NCBI RefSeq assembly: GCF_002243645.1
Contig: NZ_CP017704.1
Location: forward strand, 248,001-312,000
Direction: 5' to 3'
DNA: 64,000 bases
Source: Peribacillus simplex NBRC 15720 = DSM 1321
GTDB taxonomy: Bacteria > Bacillota > Bacilli > Bacillales > DSM-1321
Positions 16,327 to 25,284 of the stretch are shown one piece after another. A program made the translations under genes and the position numbers. The notes below the pieces were generated by a model that was not told the origin of the DNA, did not search any database, and worked only from the letters and a program-made list of their open reading frames with translations. Numbering within the stretch: position 1 is the stretch's first letter; each line of letters opens with the position of its first letter.

Positions 16327-17646
16327 TTATAATTGATTAATATTGACTTCAACTTCTTTTACGATGTTTTCATCTGAAGCACTTGTCAATTTTAATGATA
16401 ATAGGGTGATGACTCCTATAACAAGTAATCCAGATAAAATAAACATCCCTTGAGTAAATGCAACAGTTCCGAGAATCATCGGTCCTACAAAACCGCCTAA
16501 AGACGCAAATGAATTGACTATGGCTATTCCCACTGGTGCAGTGGACTCAGTGAAGAAAAATGTCATATAGGCAAAGAAACATCCACTGAATCCGTATAAA
16601 CCGAAAGATGTAATCGTTAACATAAGCACCATCATAAAGACACTATCCGAAAATCCGCACCCAATAAATCCGACAACTGCTATCATGAGACAAACGAGCA
16701 AGTGTGATTTATGTTCATTGGTCCGATCTGAATTCCAGCCTACAAACATAATGGCAGGTATACCGACTAACGATGGAATCATCGCTAACCAGCCTATTTC
16801 TAAATTGGTTGTTGCATTTTCCGATAAAGATTTTATGATTGTTGGCATCCAGAATGACAATCCATAGATAGATGTGTACCCTGCGAAATAAAAAATGGCC
16901 AACTTCCAGATTTTCAAATCTTTCAGCATATCAAGCTTAGTGACTTTATTTATTTTCGAGCTAACTTTCCTTTCTGCACTCAATTCCCCTTCTAACCAAT
17001 CACTTTCTTCCTTAGATAACCATTTAGCGTTCGTCGGTCTATTAGTTAAATAGAAAACAACAACAACACCAATAATAATGGCCGGAATGCCTTCAAGGAT
17101 GAACATCCATCTCCACCCTGCCATACCCAACCAGGAAATATTGTCAAGAATCCATGTCGACATAGGCGCACCAATCAATCCGCCAATCGGTAGGGCTAAA
17201 AGCAAAACCGCTGTTGCCCTTCCTCTTTCGCGGGCCCTGAACCAATAAGTTAAATACAAAATTATACCTGGGAAAAACCCAGCTTCGGCGACACCTAATA
17301 AAAAACGGAGAATATATAAATGCATCGTTGTTTGCGCAAAACCTGTTAATATTACCACGAGCCCCCACGAAATCATTATACGGGCAATCCATATCCGAGC
17401 TCCCACTTTATGCATGATCATGTTGCTTGGAACTTCAAAAAAGAAATAGCCTATGAAGAAAATACCAGAAAGCAATCCAAAAACTTCAGCGGATAAGGCT
17501 AATTCAGCATTCATTTGTAAAGCAGCATAGCCTAAATTGACCCTGTCCAAGTAAGCGATGATATACAGGATCAAGATAAATGGAAGAATCCGTTTCATCG
17601 TTTTACTGATCGTTCTTTTCTCTATTTCACCACTGGAATGATTCAT
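16327..17646 (-). CDS. MFS transporter, anion:cation symporter (ACS) family
   Basis: 439 residues from the ATG preceded by GGGAGG; an upstream in-frame ATG adds seven residues without a better site. Twelve membrane segments. LILYIIAYLDRVNLGYAAL in helix 1 and FFEVPSNMIMHKVGARIWIARIM after helix 2 are hallmarks of the ACS family, which takes up organic anions such as tartrate, hexuronates, hydroxyphenylacetate and phthalate. The substrate is not readable. It is divergent from a TetR regulator, with cre-like CcpA sites and a palindrome in between. Confidence 0.87.
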   Translation of the reverse strand: MNHSSGEIEKRTISKTMKRILPFILILYIIAYLDRVNLGYAALQMNAELALSAEVFGLLSGIFFIGYFFFEVPSNMIMHKVGARIWIARIMISWGLVVILTGFAQTTMHLYILRFLLGVAEAGFFPGIILYLTYWFRARERGRATAVLLLALPIGGLIGAPMSTWILDNISWLGMAGWRWMFILEGIPAIIIGVVVVFYLTNRPTNAKWLSKEESDWLEGELSAERKVSSKINKVTKLDMLKDLKIWKLAIFYFAGYTSIYGLSFWMPTIIKSLSENATTNLEIGWLAMIPSLVGIPAIMFVGWNSDRTNEHKSHLLVCLMIAVVGFIGCGFSDSVFMMVLMLTITSFGLYGFSGCFFAYMTFFFTESTAPVGIAIVNSFASLGGFVGPMILGTVAFTQGMFILSGLLVIGVITLLSLKLTSASDENIVKEVEVNINQL

Positions 17647-17977
17647 GATTATTTCCTCCCTTTTCATGCTACTATTTCCCCAAAAATAATCCGTTTACCG
17701 CACATCTCTTTTCCTGCTTCCCGACACTCTGGTTCATTCCTAGGACTCTCAATTTATCCTGATACCACCACCCTCCATTTACATATACTGAATCCAACAA
17801 TATTTTAAATACAATCCATATACTCAGGGCTAAAGAGGAATAAGCCTTTCTACAAGACAGTAACCAATTGTATAGGAATCTTAAGAAAAATCTAACCAAC
17901 CTATTCACCTTATTCTTCTACTTGAAAAACCTCCTATTTAAACTGAATTAACCTTCCCCATACTTGTCTTAAAATCT

Positions 17978-18025
17978 CGTAAGCGCTTTCTAAATTTACA
18001 AAATGCAATTAAGAAAGCGTTGTGA
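17978..18025. promoter_or_regulatory. Two cre-like (CcpA) sites
   Basis: CGTAAGCGCTTTCT (17978-17991) and AAGAAAGCGTTGTGA (18011-18025) each fit the cre consensus WTGNAANCGNWNNCW with two mismatches. They lie between the transporter and the TetR gene, which suggests carbon catabolite control of uptake. Confidence 0.45.
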
Positions 18026-18071
18026 TTATTCATGATCTACGTTAGATTAAATAGACCATCATTCATTTAAC

Positions 18072-18085
18072 TAGACTGTAGTCTG
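18072..18085. promoter_or_regulatory. Palindrome TAGACTGTAGTCTG, candidate TetR operator
   Basis: AGACTGTAGTCT is a 12 bp interrupted palindrome 50 bp before the TetR-family start codon, resembling TAGA...TCTA sites of LmrA/YxaF-type regulators. Autoregulation is inferred. Confidence 0.5.
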
Positions 18086-18134
18086 ATATTAAACTATACA
18101 GGAATATTCTGTCAATTATCATTTGGAGGTTTTT

Positions 18135-18740
18135 ATGGTTGAACCCAGAAAGAAACAGCTTAGGGGAGAAAAGACTCGTGAAAAAATTTTAAAAATATCT
18201 TTAAAGCTATTTAGCGAAAAAGGTTATGATAAAGTTACCGTTGACGAAATCGTGAAAAAAAGCGGCACATCAAAAGGGTCATTTTACCAACACTTTTCAG
18301 CGAAATCGGACATTTTTTTAGTGAGATTCATAGAAGTCGATGATTACTATCGAGAAGTCTTCCGCTCGTTCCCAGTCGATATGGACGCTACCGAGAAATT
18401 GTTTATTTTCATACGAAAATTGATGCGTTTTTTGGAAGAAGAAATGGGCAAAGATTTAATGAAAGTGATTTACAGTTCCGCTTTAGATTCAAAAGAACAT
18501 ACTTACTTTTTAAATTCAAATCGCTCACTCTTCCAAATTATCCGTTCATTAATTGAAGAGGCGAAAGAACAAAACGACATTGGCACTGACCAATCAGTTA
18601 ACGAAATTTCACAACTTATCACCCAAAGCCTGATGGGAATTATCTATCATTGGGGATTAAATAACTCAGAACAAAGCTTGGAATCACTTTCCATACCGCT
18701 AACCAAAACAATCATTAATGGGCTGAAAACTAAGAACTAA
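18135..18740 (+). CDS. TetR/AcrR family transcriptional regulator
   Basis: 201 residues from the ATG preceded by GGAGG; a TTG in frame upstream overlaps that ribosome site and is unlikely. The N-terminal helix-turn-helix is clear (TREKILKISLKLFSEKGYDKVTVDEIVKKSG, followed by TSKGSFYQHF at about residues 37-46). The C-terminal ligand domain is unassigned. It is divergent from the ACS transporter and precedes a FAD-oxidase/MFS pair, so either neighbour may be its target. Confidence 0.9.
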   Translation: MVEPRKKQLRGEKTREKILKISLKLFSEKGYDKVTVDEIVKKSGTSKGSFYQHFSAKSDIFLVRFIEVDDYYREVFRSFPVDMDATEKLFIFIRKLMRFLEEEMGKDLMKVIYSSALDSKEHTYFLNSNRSLFQIIRSLIEEAKEQNDIGTDQSVNEISQLITQSLMGIIYHWGLNNSEQSLESLSIPLTKTIINGLKTKN

Positions 18741-18904
18741 TACATAAATCAAAAGATTCATTTTCAAAAAACTGACATTTAATTCAATATTAACCCCAAT
18801 CTCACTGAATGGTAAGGGTAACTCCATTAGTCTATAAAGTTCATACTTTCATTATTTCAATTGAGTGTCAAACATATTAAACAAGGAGTCGAAAGCCAGA
18901 TATC

Positions 18905-20335
18905 ATGAAACGATTTTTCTTTATCATCCTATATGCACTATTATTTGGATTATCACTGCAGTCTTTTAATTTCAAGCTTGACCACCCTATTGCAGAAGAT
19001 ATTAGCCGGCTGATGCCAGTTAAAATGAAAGCGATAAAGGCAGAAGATAGTGAAGAAGCAATCAAAAAGGTTGTTTTGGATGCCGAAAAAAACGACGATC
19101 CCATTTCCATTGCCGGAATGCAGCATAGCCAAGGAGGTCAAACGTTATATCCAAACGGGATCCTGCTCGATATGAAGCACTATGATGAAATACTTGATTT
19201 GGATGTAAAAGAAAAACGCATCACGGTCCAAAGCGGAGCAACCTGGGCTGTTCTCCAGGAATATATCAATCCATATGGACTTGCCCTGAAGGTCAGTCAA
19301 TCTCAAAACATTTTTACCATTGGCGGTTCTTTGAGCGTTAATGTCCATGGACGCGATATCCGTCATCATGCCTTGATAGAAACCGTGGAATCTTTTAGAT
19401 TGCTTAACGCAAAAGGACAAATCCTAACAGTGAGCCGCGAAGAAAATTCGGAGCTCTTCCATTCGGTTATTGGCGGGTATGGTTTGTTTGGAGTAATTCT
19501 CGATGTAACACTCCACCTTACCGATGACGAACTTTATAAAATTAAAACTAAATCACTCCATTATGATGAATATACGTCGTACTTTAAAAGGGATGTTCTT
19601 CAAAACGATGATGTTAAAATGCATCTGGCAAGAATATCTGTTGCTCCTGACTCCTATTTGGATGAAATGTATGTAACGGATTATTATAGGGCAAATGACC
19701 AAACAAGGCTATCTAGCTACAATTCTCTCAAACGGGAAACGATCATTGCCGTGCCTAAATTCTTTCTTGGCCTCTCACGTTATAATGACTGGGGTAAAAA
19801 AAGGTTTTGGGAAACTCAAAAATCCTACACTGCCAATATTGATGGTAACTTGGTTTCGAGAAATAATGTGATGCGGTCGGACTCTGCCTTTATGGATTAC
19901 AGCAACCCATCCAAAACCGAAGTGCTGCAAGAATACTTTGTTCCGATTGATCAATTTGCTGATTATATCGATGATTTAAGAAGAACCTTATCTGATGAGA
20001 AAGATTTTAATTTATTAAACATTACAATTCGTTATGTGGAACATAATGATGAATCACTCATGTCCTATGCCAAGGATGATATGTTCGCTCTAGTGATGCT
20101 CATCAATCAAGGGACAGATAACGAAAGTAAGGAAAATACGGGAAGGGTCATCCGTAACATGATTAATGTGACGCTTGACCATAACGGCAGCTACTATTTG
20201 CCCTATTATGGGTATCCAACCAAGACACAATTATTTGAAGCGTATCCGCGTACTGAGGAATTCTTTCGATTAAAGAAGAAATATGATCCTGATAATCGCT
20301 TCATGAATCTTTTCTATGAGGAGTATCATTCATGA
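18905..20335 (+). CDS. FAD-linked oxidase (PCMH-type), membrane-anchored
   Basis: 476 residues. An N-terminal hydrophobic segment (about residues 3-20) is a signal or membrane anchor. Residues 40-210 form the FAD-binding domain: ISIAGMQHSQGGQ near 67-79, and TIGGSLSVNVHGRD near 139-152. The C-terminus has the KYDPDNRFMN closing motif. The family includes DprE1-like and sugar-lactone/alditol oxidases; the substrate is unknown. The ribosome site AAGGAG is about 17 bases from the ATG, which is long. It overlaps the next gene by 4 bp, so the pair is probably coupled. Confidence 0.8.
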   Translation: MKRFFFIILYALLFGLSLQSFNFKLDHPIAEDISRLMPVKMKAIKAEDSEEAIKKVVLDAEKNDDPISIAGMQHSQGGQTLYPNGILLDMKHYDEILDLDVKEKRITVQSGATWAVLQEYINPYGLALKVSQSQNIFTIGGSLSVNVHGRDIRHHALIETVESFRLLNAKGQILTVSREENSELFHSVIGGYGLFGVILDVTLHLTDDELYKIKTKSLHYDEYTSYFKRDVLQNDDVKMHLARISVAPDSYLDEMYVTDYYRANDQTRLSSYNSLKRETIIAVPKFFLGLSRYNDWGKKRFWETQKSYTANIDGNLVSRNNVMRSDSAFMDYSNPSKTEVLQEYFVPIDQFADYIDDLRRTLSDEKDFNLLNITIRYVEHNDESLMSYAKDDMFALVMLINQGTDNESKENTGRVIRNMINVTLDHNGSYYLPYYGYPTKTQLFEAYPRTEEFFRLKKKYDPDNRFMNLFYEEYHS

Positions 20336-20889
20336 ATTATAAACGTTTTGTTTTTTACCAAGGCACTGTAGGAATGGCTGCCAGCATGATTTTCCCTTTT
20401 TATATTTTGCTAATCAAAAATGTAGGCACCAGTTATTCGCAATTCGGGTGGGCATATGGAATATTCTCACTGACTGCAGCACTTTGCTATCCTTTAATCG
20501 GAAAATTCACTGACAAATCCGGTGACAAAGCATTTCTCCTTATCTATTCATGGGGGATGGCACTTATCCTTCTTGCCTTTCCTCTCGCATATGAAATTTG
20601 GCATGTATATCTCCTGCAAATCATTATGGGGGTACTTGGGGCTGTACAAAAAAACACTGAAAAAACGGTACTTGCAAGATATGTTACGAAGAAAACAGCG
20701 GGTGAGGAAATTGGAAACTACCATGTTTGGACATCCATCGGTGCTGCAGCTGCGGTGATTGCAACCGGATATTTAGTCGACTTTTTAACGATTGGCAGCA
20801 TCTTTTACCTTGCATCCTTAATGTTTGCCTGGAGTGGATTTATTATAATGAAGATGGATAAAAATGCTTCACTATCTAATGCAGAATAA
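20332..20889 (+). CDS. Half-length MFS-like membrane protein
   Basis: 185 residues with six hydrophobic segments, half of a normal 12-helix MFS protein. PLIGKFTDKSGDKAFLL between helices 2 and 3 is an A-motif-like loop. It starts within the last codons of the FAD oxidase (ATGA overlap). No remnant of a second half follows the stop; a hairpin comes soon after. It could be a degraded transporter or a genuine six-helix protein working as a dimer with the oxidase. Confidence 0.7.
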   Translation: MNYKRFVFYQGTVGMAASMIFPFYILLIKNVGTSYSQFGWAYGIFSLTAALCYPLIGKFTDKSGDKAFLLIYSWGMALILLAFPLAYEIWHVYLLQIIMGVLGAVQKNTEKTVLARYVTKKTAGEEIGNYHVWTSIGAAAAVIATGYLVDFLTIGSIFYLASLMFAWSGFIIMKMDKNASLSNAE

Positions 20890-20938
20890 ATAAATATAAG
20901 CATTTATTACTGGTTAGCGCTAATAAATCAGTTACCTT

Positions 20939-20986
20939 TAGTAGAAGAAGCATCTGCATTAACCTCAGCAGATGCTTCTTCTACTA
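20939..20986 (+). terminator. 19 bp perfect inverted repeat (terminator-like)
   Basis: TAGTAGAAGAAGCATCTGC and its exact complement surround a 10-base loop. No strong T-run follows on either side, so termination efficiency is uncertain. Confidence 0.55.
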
Positions 20987-21171
20987 TATAAATCATTTGC
21001 GGATCAAAAAACAAAAAATGATCTTACAAAGATATATTAAACCCGCTCCCCTTTTCTCAATTTGGTTTCGTTAAATATACGAATTCTAAACTTACTGCGT
21101 TTATTAGTACAATTAAAGATAACGGACCAGAGCACATATAATAAAATACTACGTTCTTATCAACTTGGTTA

Positions 21172-22032
21172 TTATTTTCCGTCTAAAAAAACTAATGACA
21201 TCATAATTATACCCATTCCAATCAACTGATGAATAGACAACGCTTCATGTAAAAAGAAAAAGCCTAAAATCATTCCGATGACCGGCACTATATAATTACT
21301 ATATGAGGTAAATAATGCGCCTTCTTGCCGAATCAGCCTATTAAATAATGCATAAACAACACCTGCATGGAAAATGCCTAAAATCGCTAAGTAGATAGAT
21401 TGAGATCGTGCTAAATCCAATTTGAAAGATTGCTCAAAAAAAAGGGACATGGGAATGAGCAATGCACTGGCAATCAGTAATACATTTCTCATATGAATAA
21501 CGGAAGATCCCTCGTTTAATTTCTCCATGAAAATCAATGATAATCCAAAACTCATGGCAGCCAATATCAATAGGATGTTACCCTGAATACTGTTAGAAAG
21601 GTCTTGGAATCCTTGTGTTGGCCAGGAAAGGAAGACAATACCTGCAAATCCGAATAGGATACTTGTAATCTCCGGCCTTGTGCTTTTTCTTTTGAAAAAT
21701 GCTAGTAATAAGAGGATGGTAAAGATAGGAACCATCCCAATCAGCACCGCTGCGATACTGCTAGGCACCGATTTCTGACCTTGTGCAATAAACACGAATG
21801 GTAGTACAACCTCGAAAAAAGCAATGATTATATACCATTTATAATAACTCCTAGGTACTCTTCGCTCTTCTTTTGATAAAAAAAAACCAATTAAGAGTAA
21901 ACAGATACCGCCGATACATGCTTTGATGGCTGACAATGTAATAACCCCAACATTTTCTATAACTAATTCAATAAAGAAGAATTGAGATCCCCATATACCA
22001 CTAATCAAGAGTAACAACACATATTTATTCAT
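21172..22032 (-). CDS. EamA/DMT family transporter
   Basis: 286 residues with ten hydrophobic segments arranged as two EamA repeats (SGIWGSQFFFIEL at the start; a second repeat from about residue 150). DMT proteins of this type usually export amino acids or other metabolites. Its ATG follows the stop codon of the upstream DMT gene with no gap, and GGGAGG lies inside that gene. Two DMT genes together suggest a heteromeric or paired exporter controlled by the divergent MocR regulator. Confidence 0.87.
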   Translation of the reverse strand: MNKYVLLLLISGIWGSQFFFIELVIENVGVITLSAIKACIGGICLLLIGFFLSKEERRVPRSYYKWYIIIAFFEVVLPFVFIAQGQKSVPSSIAAVLIGMVPIFTILLLLAFFKRKSTRPEITSILFGFAGIVFLSWPTQGFQDLSNSIQGNILLILAAMSFGLSLIFMEKLNEGSSVIHMRNVLLIASALLIPMSLFFEQSFKLDLARSQSIYLAILGIFHAGVVYALFNRLIRQEGALFTSYSNYIVPVIGMILGFFFLHEALSIHQLIGMGIIMMSLVFLDGK

Positions 22033-22989
22033 TCACTTTACCTCCCTTTTCAGCAATGGATCGGCAATAGTCTTACTTATATGCTTTGATTGAATTCCAC
22101 CAAAATAATTCGTGCCAATTACCCCAACAAGAATAATCATTGCACCTATAATATGATAATAATGAATCGATTCATGTAAGAAAAGCACCCCTGCTATAAT
22201 CGTAATCAATGTCGCTAAATTACTAAAAACGCTCATTTTAGATGCTGGTAATATAGATAATGCATAGTTTGATAAAAAAGCGGTAAGCAGTGACGATAAT
22301 ACCCCAAGATATACGATTGAAATGAGGAATGCACTACTTGTGAAGGGTAATAAAAAGCTACTAATAGATTGGTTAATTATATGGTTGATGATGGCCATAC
22401 TATTAAAAGTCACAAAACCAAAGAATGTCATCACATAAGTTAACGTAAATAGTGAATATTTCTTTGTTACCTTCCTCGCTACCACATTATAGAGAGCGGC
22501 AGCAATCGAGGATAATAAGATTAGGATCGTTCCTTTCAAACTGTGAGCCGCAAGTTGCAAGTCATTCATGACAAAGATAAAGATAACCCCCATCACAGAA
22601 AAATAAAGGGAAATTTTTTGACCTTTACCTGCGTATTCTTTCAAAAATAATGAAGCTGATAATAACGTGAAAATTGGTATGGTCGCTTGGATAATACCCG
22701 CTTCTGAAGATGAGGTATATACGAGACCAAACACTTGAAATGTAAAGAAAAAAATTGGATAAAGCAACACTAACGGAAGAATCTTCAAAGTATCGGTTGC
22801 GCTCATTTTCACTGATGTCCTCCGATACAGCTTAAAAATTATCGCGATCAAAAAAGCCATCGTAAATCGATGTGCCAATGTATCTAGCGGACTCGCTTCC
22901 ATTAATGATATTTTTGTAAAAATAAATGAAAATCCAATAATAAAGGCATATAGTATCGCCGCAATATAGGCTTTTTTATGTTCTGGCAT
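22033..22989 (-). CDS. EamA/DMT family transporter
   Basis: 318 residues, ten hydrophobic segments, two EamA repeats (YAFIIGFSFIFTKISLMEASP in the first, TKKYSLFTLTYVM opening the second). It is the first gene of a two-gene unit and is divergent from the MocR-type regulator, the classic arrangement for MocR-controlled transport genes. The substrate is unknown. Confidence 0.87.
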   Translation of the reverse strand: MPEHKKAYIAAILYAFIIGFSFIFTKISLMEASPLDTLAHRFTMAFLIAIIFKLYRRTSVKMSATDTLKILPLVLLYPIFFFTFQVFGLVYTSSSEAGIIQATIPIFTLLSASLFLKEYAGKGQKISLYFSVMGVIFIFVMNDLQLAAHSLKGTILILLSSIAAALYNVVARKVTKKYSLFTLTYVMTFFGFVTFNSMAIINHIINQSISSFLLPFTSSAFLISIVYLGVLSSLLTAFLSNYALSILPASKMSVFSNLATLITIIAGVLFLHESIHYYHIIGAMIILVGVIGTNYFGGIQSKHISKTIADPLLKREVK

Positions 22990-23029
22990 ATTGAGTAAAT
23001 CCTCCTTTTCAACACCCGGCCGGTTGTTA

Positions 23030-23058
23030 GTATCGTATTAAAAGTTCCACTACGATAC
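23030..23058. promoter_or_regulatory. Inverted repeat in the DMT/MocR divergent promoter region
   Basis: GTATCGTA (23030-23037) and TACGATAC (23051-23058) are exact complements 13 bp apart, midway between the divergent start codons. This is a likely MocR binding site. Confidence 0.5.
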
Positions 23059-23106
23059 AATACAAATTAGAAGCATCTGTAACGGTACAGTTTTTAGGAG
23101 GTATTC

Positions 23107-24450
23107 ATGTTAAAATACGTAGCTTTGTGTAATGAATTTGAATCTCTCATCCAGAATGGACAGCTCAAAGCGGGCTTTAAACTCCCATCGATTCGTCAAT
23201 TAAGCGAACAACATCAATGTAGTAAAAGTACAGTTTTGAAAGCTCTGCAAGAATTGGAAAAGAAGCATTTAATCTACGCGGTTCCTAAAAGTGGATATTA
23301 TGTCGTTCAAAAAGAATTTGATGGTAAAAGAAAACCAACAGCGGAAATCGACTTTGTTACTTCCGCTCCCGCTTGGCATCAATTTCCGTATCATGACTTT
23401 CAACATTGCATCAACAAAGCCATCGATACCTATCAGCAAGAATTGTTTATCTATGGCACTCCAAAAGGACTACCCTCTTTAATAAAAGTGATACAAAAAC
23501 AATTAGAGCAGTATCAGGTTTTCGCCAAAGAAGAACAGATTTTCATTACTTCAGGCGTGCAACAAGCACTTTCCTTATTAACGTTCATCCCTTTTCCAAA
23601 TGAACGTACCCATATACTAGTTGAACAGCCTAGTTATCATCTATTTGTGGAGCAATTAAAAGCGTACAAGATTTCCGTGCTAGGAATCCAACGAACTGCA
23701 GAAGGTATTGATTTAGAGGAATTAGAGCGGATTTTTAGCAGTCAGGAAATTAAATTCTTTTATACGATGCCTCGTTTCCATAATCCGTTAGGGACTTCTT
23801 ACTCTAAAAAGGACAAAGAAGAGATACTAAAACTTGCTGTAAAGTATGGTGTCTATATTGTAGAAGATGATTATTTAGCAGATTTCGAAGAGAATATGAA
23901 GGTAGACCCCATTTTTTCCGGGGATACTCATCAAATGGTCATTTATTTAAAAAGCTTCTCTAAAATAATGTTTCCAGGACTACGCATAGGTGTTGCCGTA
24001 TTGCCTAAACCATTAGCGGTCAGCTTCCAACTATATAAAAGAACAGCTGATATTGATAGTTCCATGATTTCACAAGCAGCCTTGGAAATCTACATAAAAA
24101 GCGGTATGTTTGAACGCCATAGAAACAAGGTACGGCTCTCCTATTTAGGGCGTGCAAATTTGCTATATGATGCTCTAGAAAAGCACTCTACTCCAGGCTT
24201 TTATCGCCCAGCATCCATATGTATGAACGCACATATCGTACTGCCTCATCGTTTAAATAGTGCTCACCTCATCAAAAACTTACAAAATCAACAAGTACTG
24301 GTAGAGACTATAGGTCAAAATTATATAGATGGCTTTCACCAGGAAAAAATATTAAAACTAAACGTGTCCAATACAAATATACAAAAACTTGACCAAGGAA
24401 TAGCTCTTATTTTTAAAGAATTGAATAAAAAGGAAAATTATTACTTATAA
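23107..24450 (+). CDS. MocR-type regulator (GntR helix-turn-helix fused to aminotransferase-like domain)
   Basis: 447 residues. Residues 1-70 are a winged helix-turn-helix (KLPSIRQLSEQHQCSKSTV, then ALQELEKKHLIYAVPKSGYYV). The rest is a fold-I aminotransferase-like domain, with the PLP lysine in YLKSFSKIMFPGLRIG near residue 284-299. MocR proteins sense PLP or amino compounds and activate a divergent gene, here the DMT pair. ATG start behind AGGAGG. Confidence 0.92.
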   Translation: MLKYVALCNEFESLIQNGQLKAGFKLPSIRQLSEQHQCSKSTVLKALQELEKKHLIYAVPKSGYYVVQKEFDGKRKPTAEIDFVTSAPAWHQFPYHDFQHCINKAIDTYQQELFIYGTPKGLPSLIKVIQKQLEQYQVFAKEEQIFITSGVQQALSLLTFIPFPNERTHILVEQPSYHLFVEQLKAYKISVLGIQRTAEGIDLEELERIFSSQEIKFFYTMPRFHNPLGTSYSKKDKEEILKLAVKYGVYIVEDDYLADFEENMKVDPIFSGDTHQMVIYLKSFSKIMFPGLRIGVAVLPKPLAVSFQLYKRTADIDSSMISQAALEIYIKSGMFERHRNKVRLSYLGRANLLYDALEKHSTPGFYRPASICMNAHIVLPHRLNSAHLIKNLQNQQVLVETIGQNYIDGFHQEKILKLNVSNTNIQKLDQGIALIFKELNKKENYYL

Positions 24451-24520
24451 AACTTTTACATAAGGTATAGTCACCTTTTCTTATTGTAATACTGAAAAAA
24501 CATAGGCAAATGAGCACAAA

Positions 24521-24548
24521 CAAAAAAGAGCCAATTAGAATTGGCTCT
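24521..24548 (-). terminator. Terminator after the nitroreductase gene
   Basis: GAGCCAAT/ATTGGCTC with a 4-base loop, followed on the minus strand by TTTTTT. Confidence 0.8.
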
Positions 24549-24575
24549 CAACAAAGTTGCTCTTATCAGTCCTCT

Positions 24576-25175
24576 TTATTTATAAAATTTTATACGATCT
24601 TCAAGTGGTTTGAATTCTTTATCACCCGGTTGAGCTGTTGGATTTCCAAATGGCATTTGCGCAATCAATTTCCAATTACTTGGAACATCCCATTCTTTTT
24701 TCACATCATTATCAATTAGAGGGTTATAATGCTGTAAAGTTGCTCCCAATCCTTCTGCTTCAAGTGCAGTCCAAACAACTAATTGGTGCATGCCTGATGT
24801 TTGATGTGACCAGATTGGGAAGTTATCGGCATAAGTTGCAAATTGTTCTTGAAGTGATTTCACAACAGATTCATCTTCAAAGAATAATACTGAACCATAT
24901 CCAGCTTTAAACGAATCCATTTTTTGTTGAGTTCCAGAGAAATCTCCCTCACCAACCGCTTTCCTTAAAGCCTGCGTCGTAATATCCCATAATTTATCAT
25001 GTGCCGAGCCTGTCAAAACAACCAGGCGGGAAGATTGGGAATTAAAAGCCGATGGCGTGTGTTTTACCGCAAATTCAACAATTTCTTTAATTTTCTCATC
25101 CGATACTTGGACTTCTTTATTGATTCCATAATATGAACGTCTCTCTTTAATGGCCGTGTAAAAATCTTTTGTCAT
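24576..25175 (-). CDS. Nitroreductase family protein (Frm2/Hbn1-like)
   Basis: 199 residues. The N-terminal AIKERRSYYGINKE and VKHTPSAFNSQSSRLVVL segments match the Frm2/Hbn1-type branch of FMN nitroreductases; EAEGLGATLQHYNPL near 137-151 is the second FMN-contact region. Such enzymes reduce quinones or nitroaromatics with NAD(P)H. It lies 3' of an MhqO-like dioxygenase with a 109 bp gap, like the mhqN-mhqO pair of B. subtilis (quinone stress), which suggests a similar role. Confidence 0.85.
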   Translation of the reverse strand: MTKDFYTAIKERRSYYGINKEVQVSDEKIKEIVEFAVKHTPSAFNSQSSRLVVLTGSAHDKLWDITTQALRKAVGEGDFSGTQQKMDSFKAGYGSVLFFEDESVVKSLQEQFATYADNFPIWSHQTSGMHQLVVWTALEAEGLGATLQHYNPLIDNDVKKEWDVPSNWKLIAQMPFGNPTAQPGDKEFKPLEDRIKFYK

Positions 25176-25284
25176 GAGTCATTCCTCCAGAGCATTTTTC
25201 TATTTAAAATGATTATTCCATTTTTTATTTCTACCTGTTTTAGTATGGGCATAAACCAACATATCATTCGCTAAAGATTGTCAA

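Noticed and set aside
17672..17908. Leftward open frame of 78 codons between the ACS transporter and TetR genes
   Set aside because: No ribosome site, unusual composition, and it covers the promoter and cre-like sites.
20332..20889. Calling the half-length MFS gene a pseudogene
   Set aside because: It has a normal coupled start and a clean stop, and no remnant of the missing half follows, so I list it as a gene with a note.
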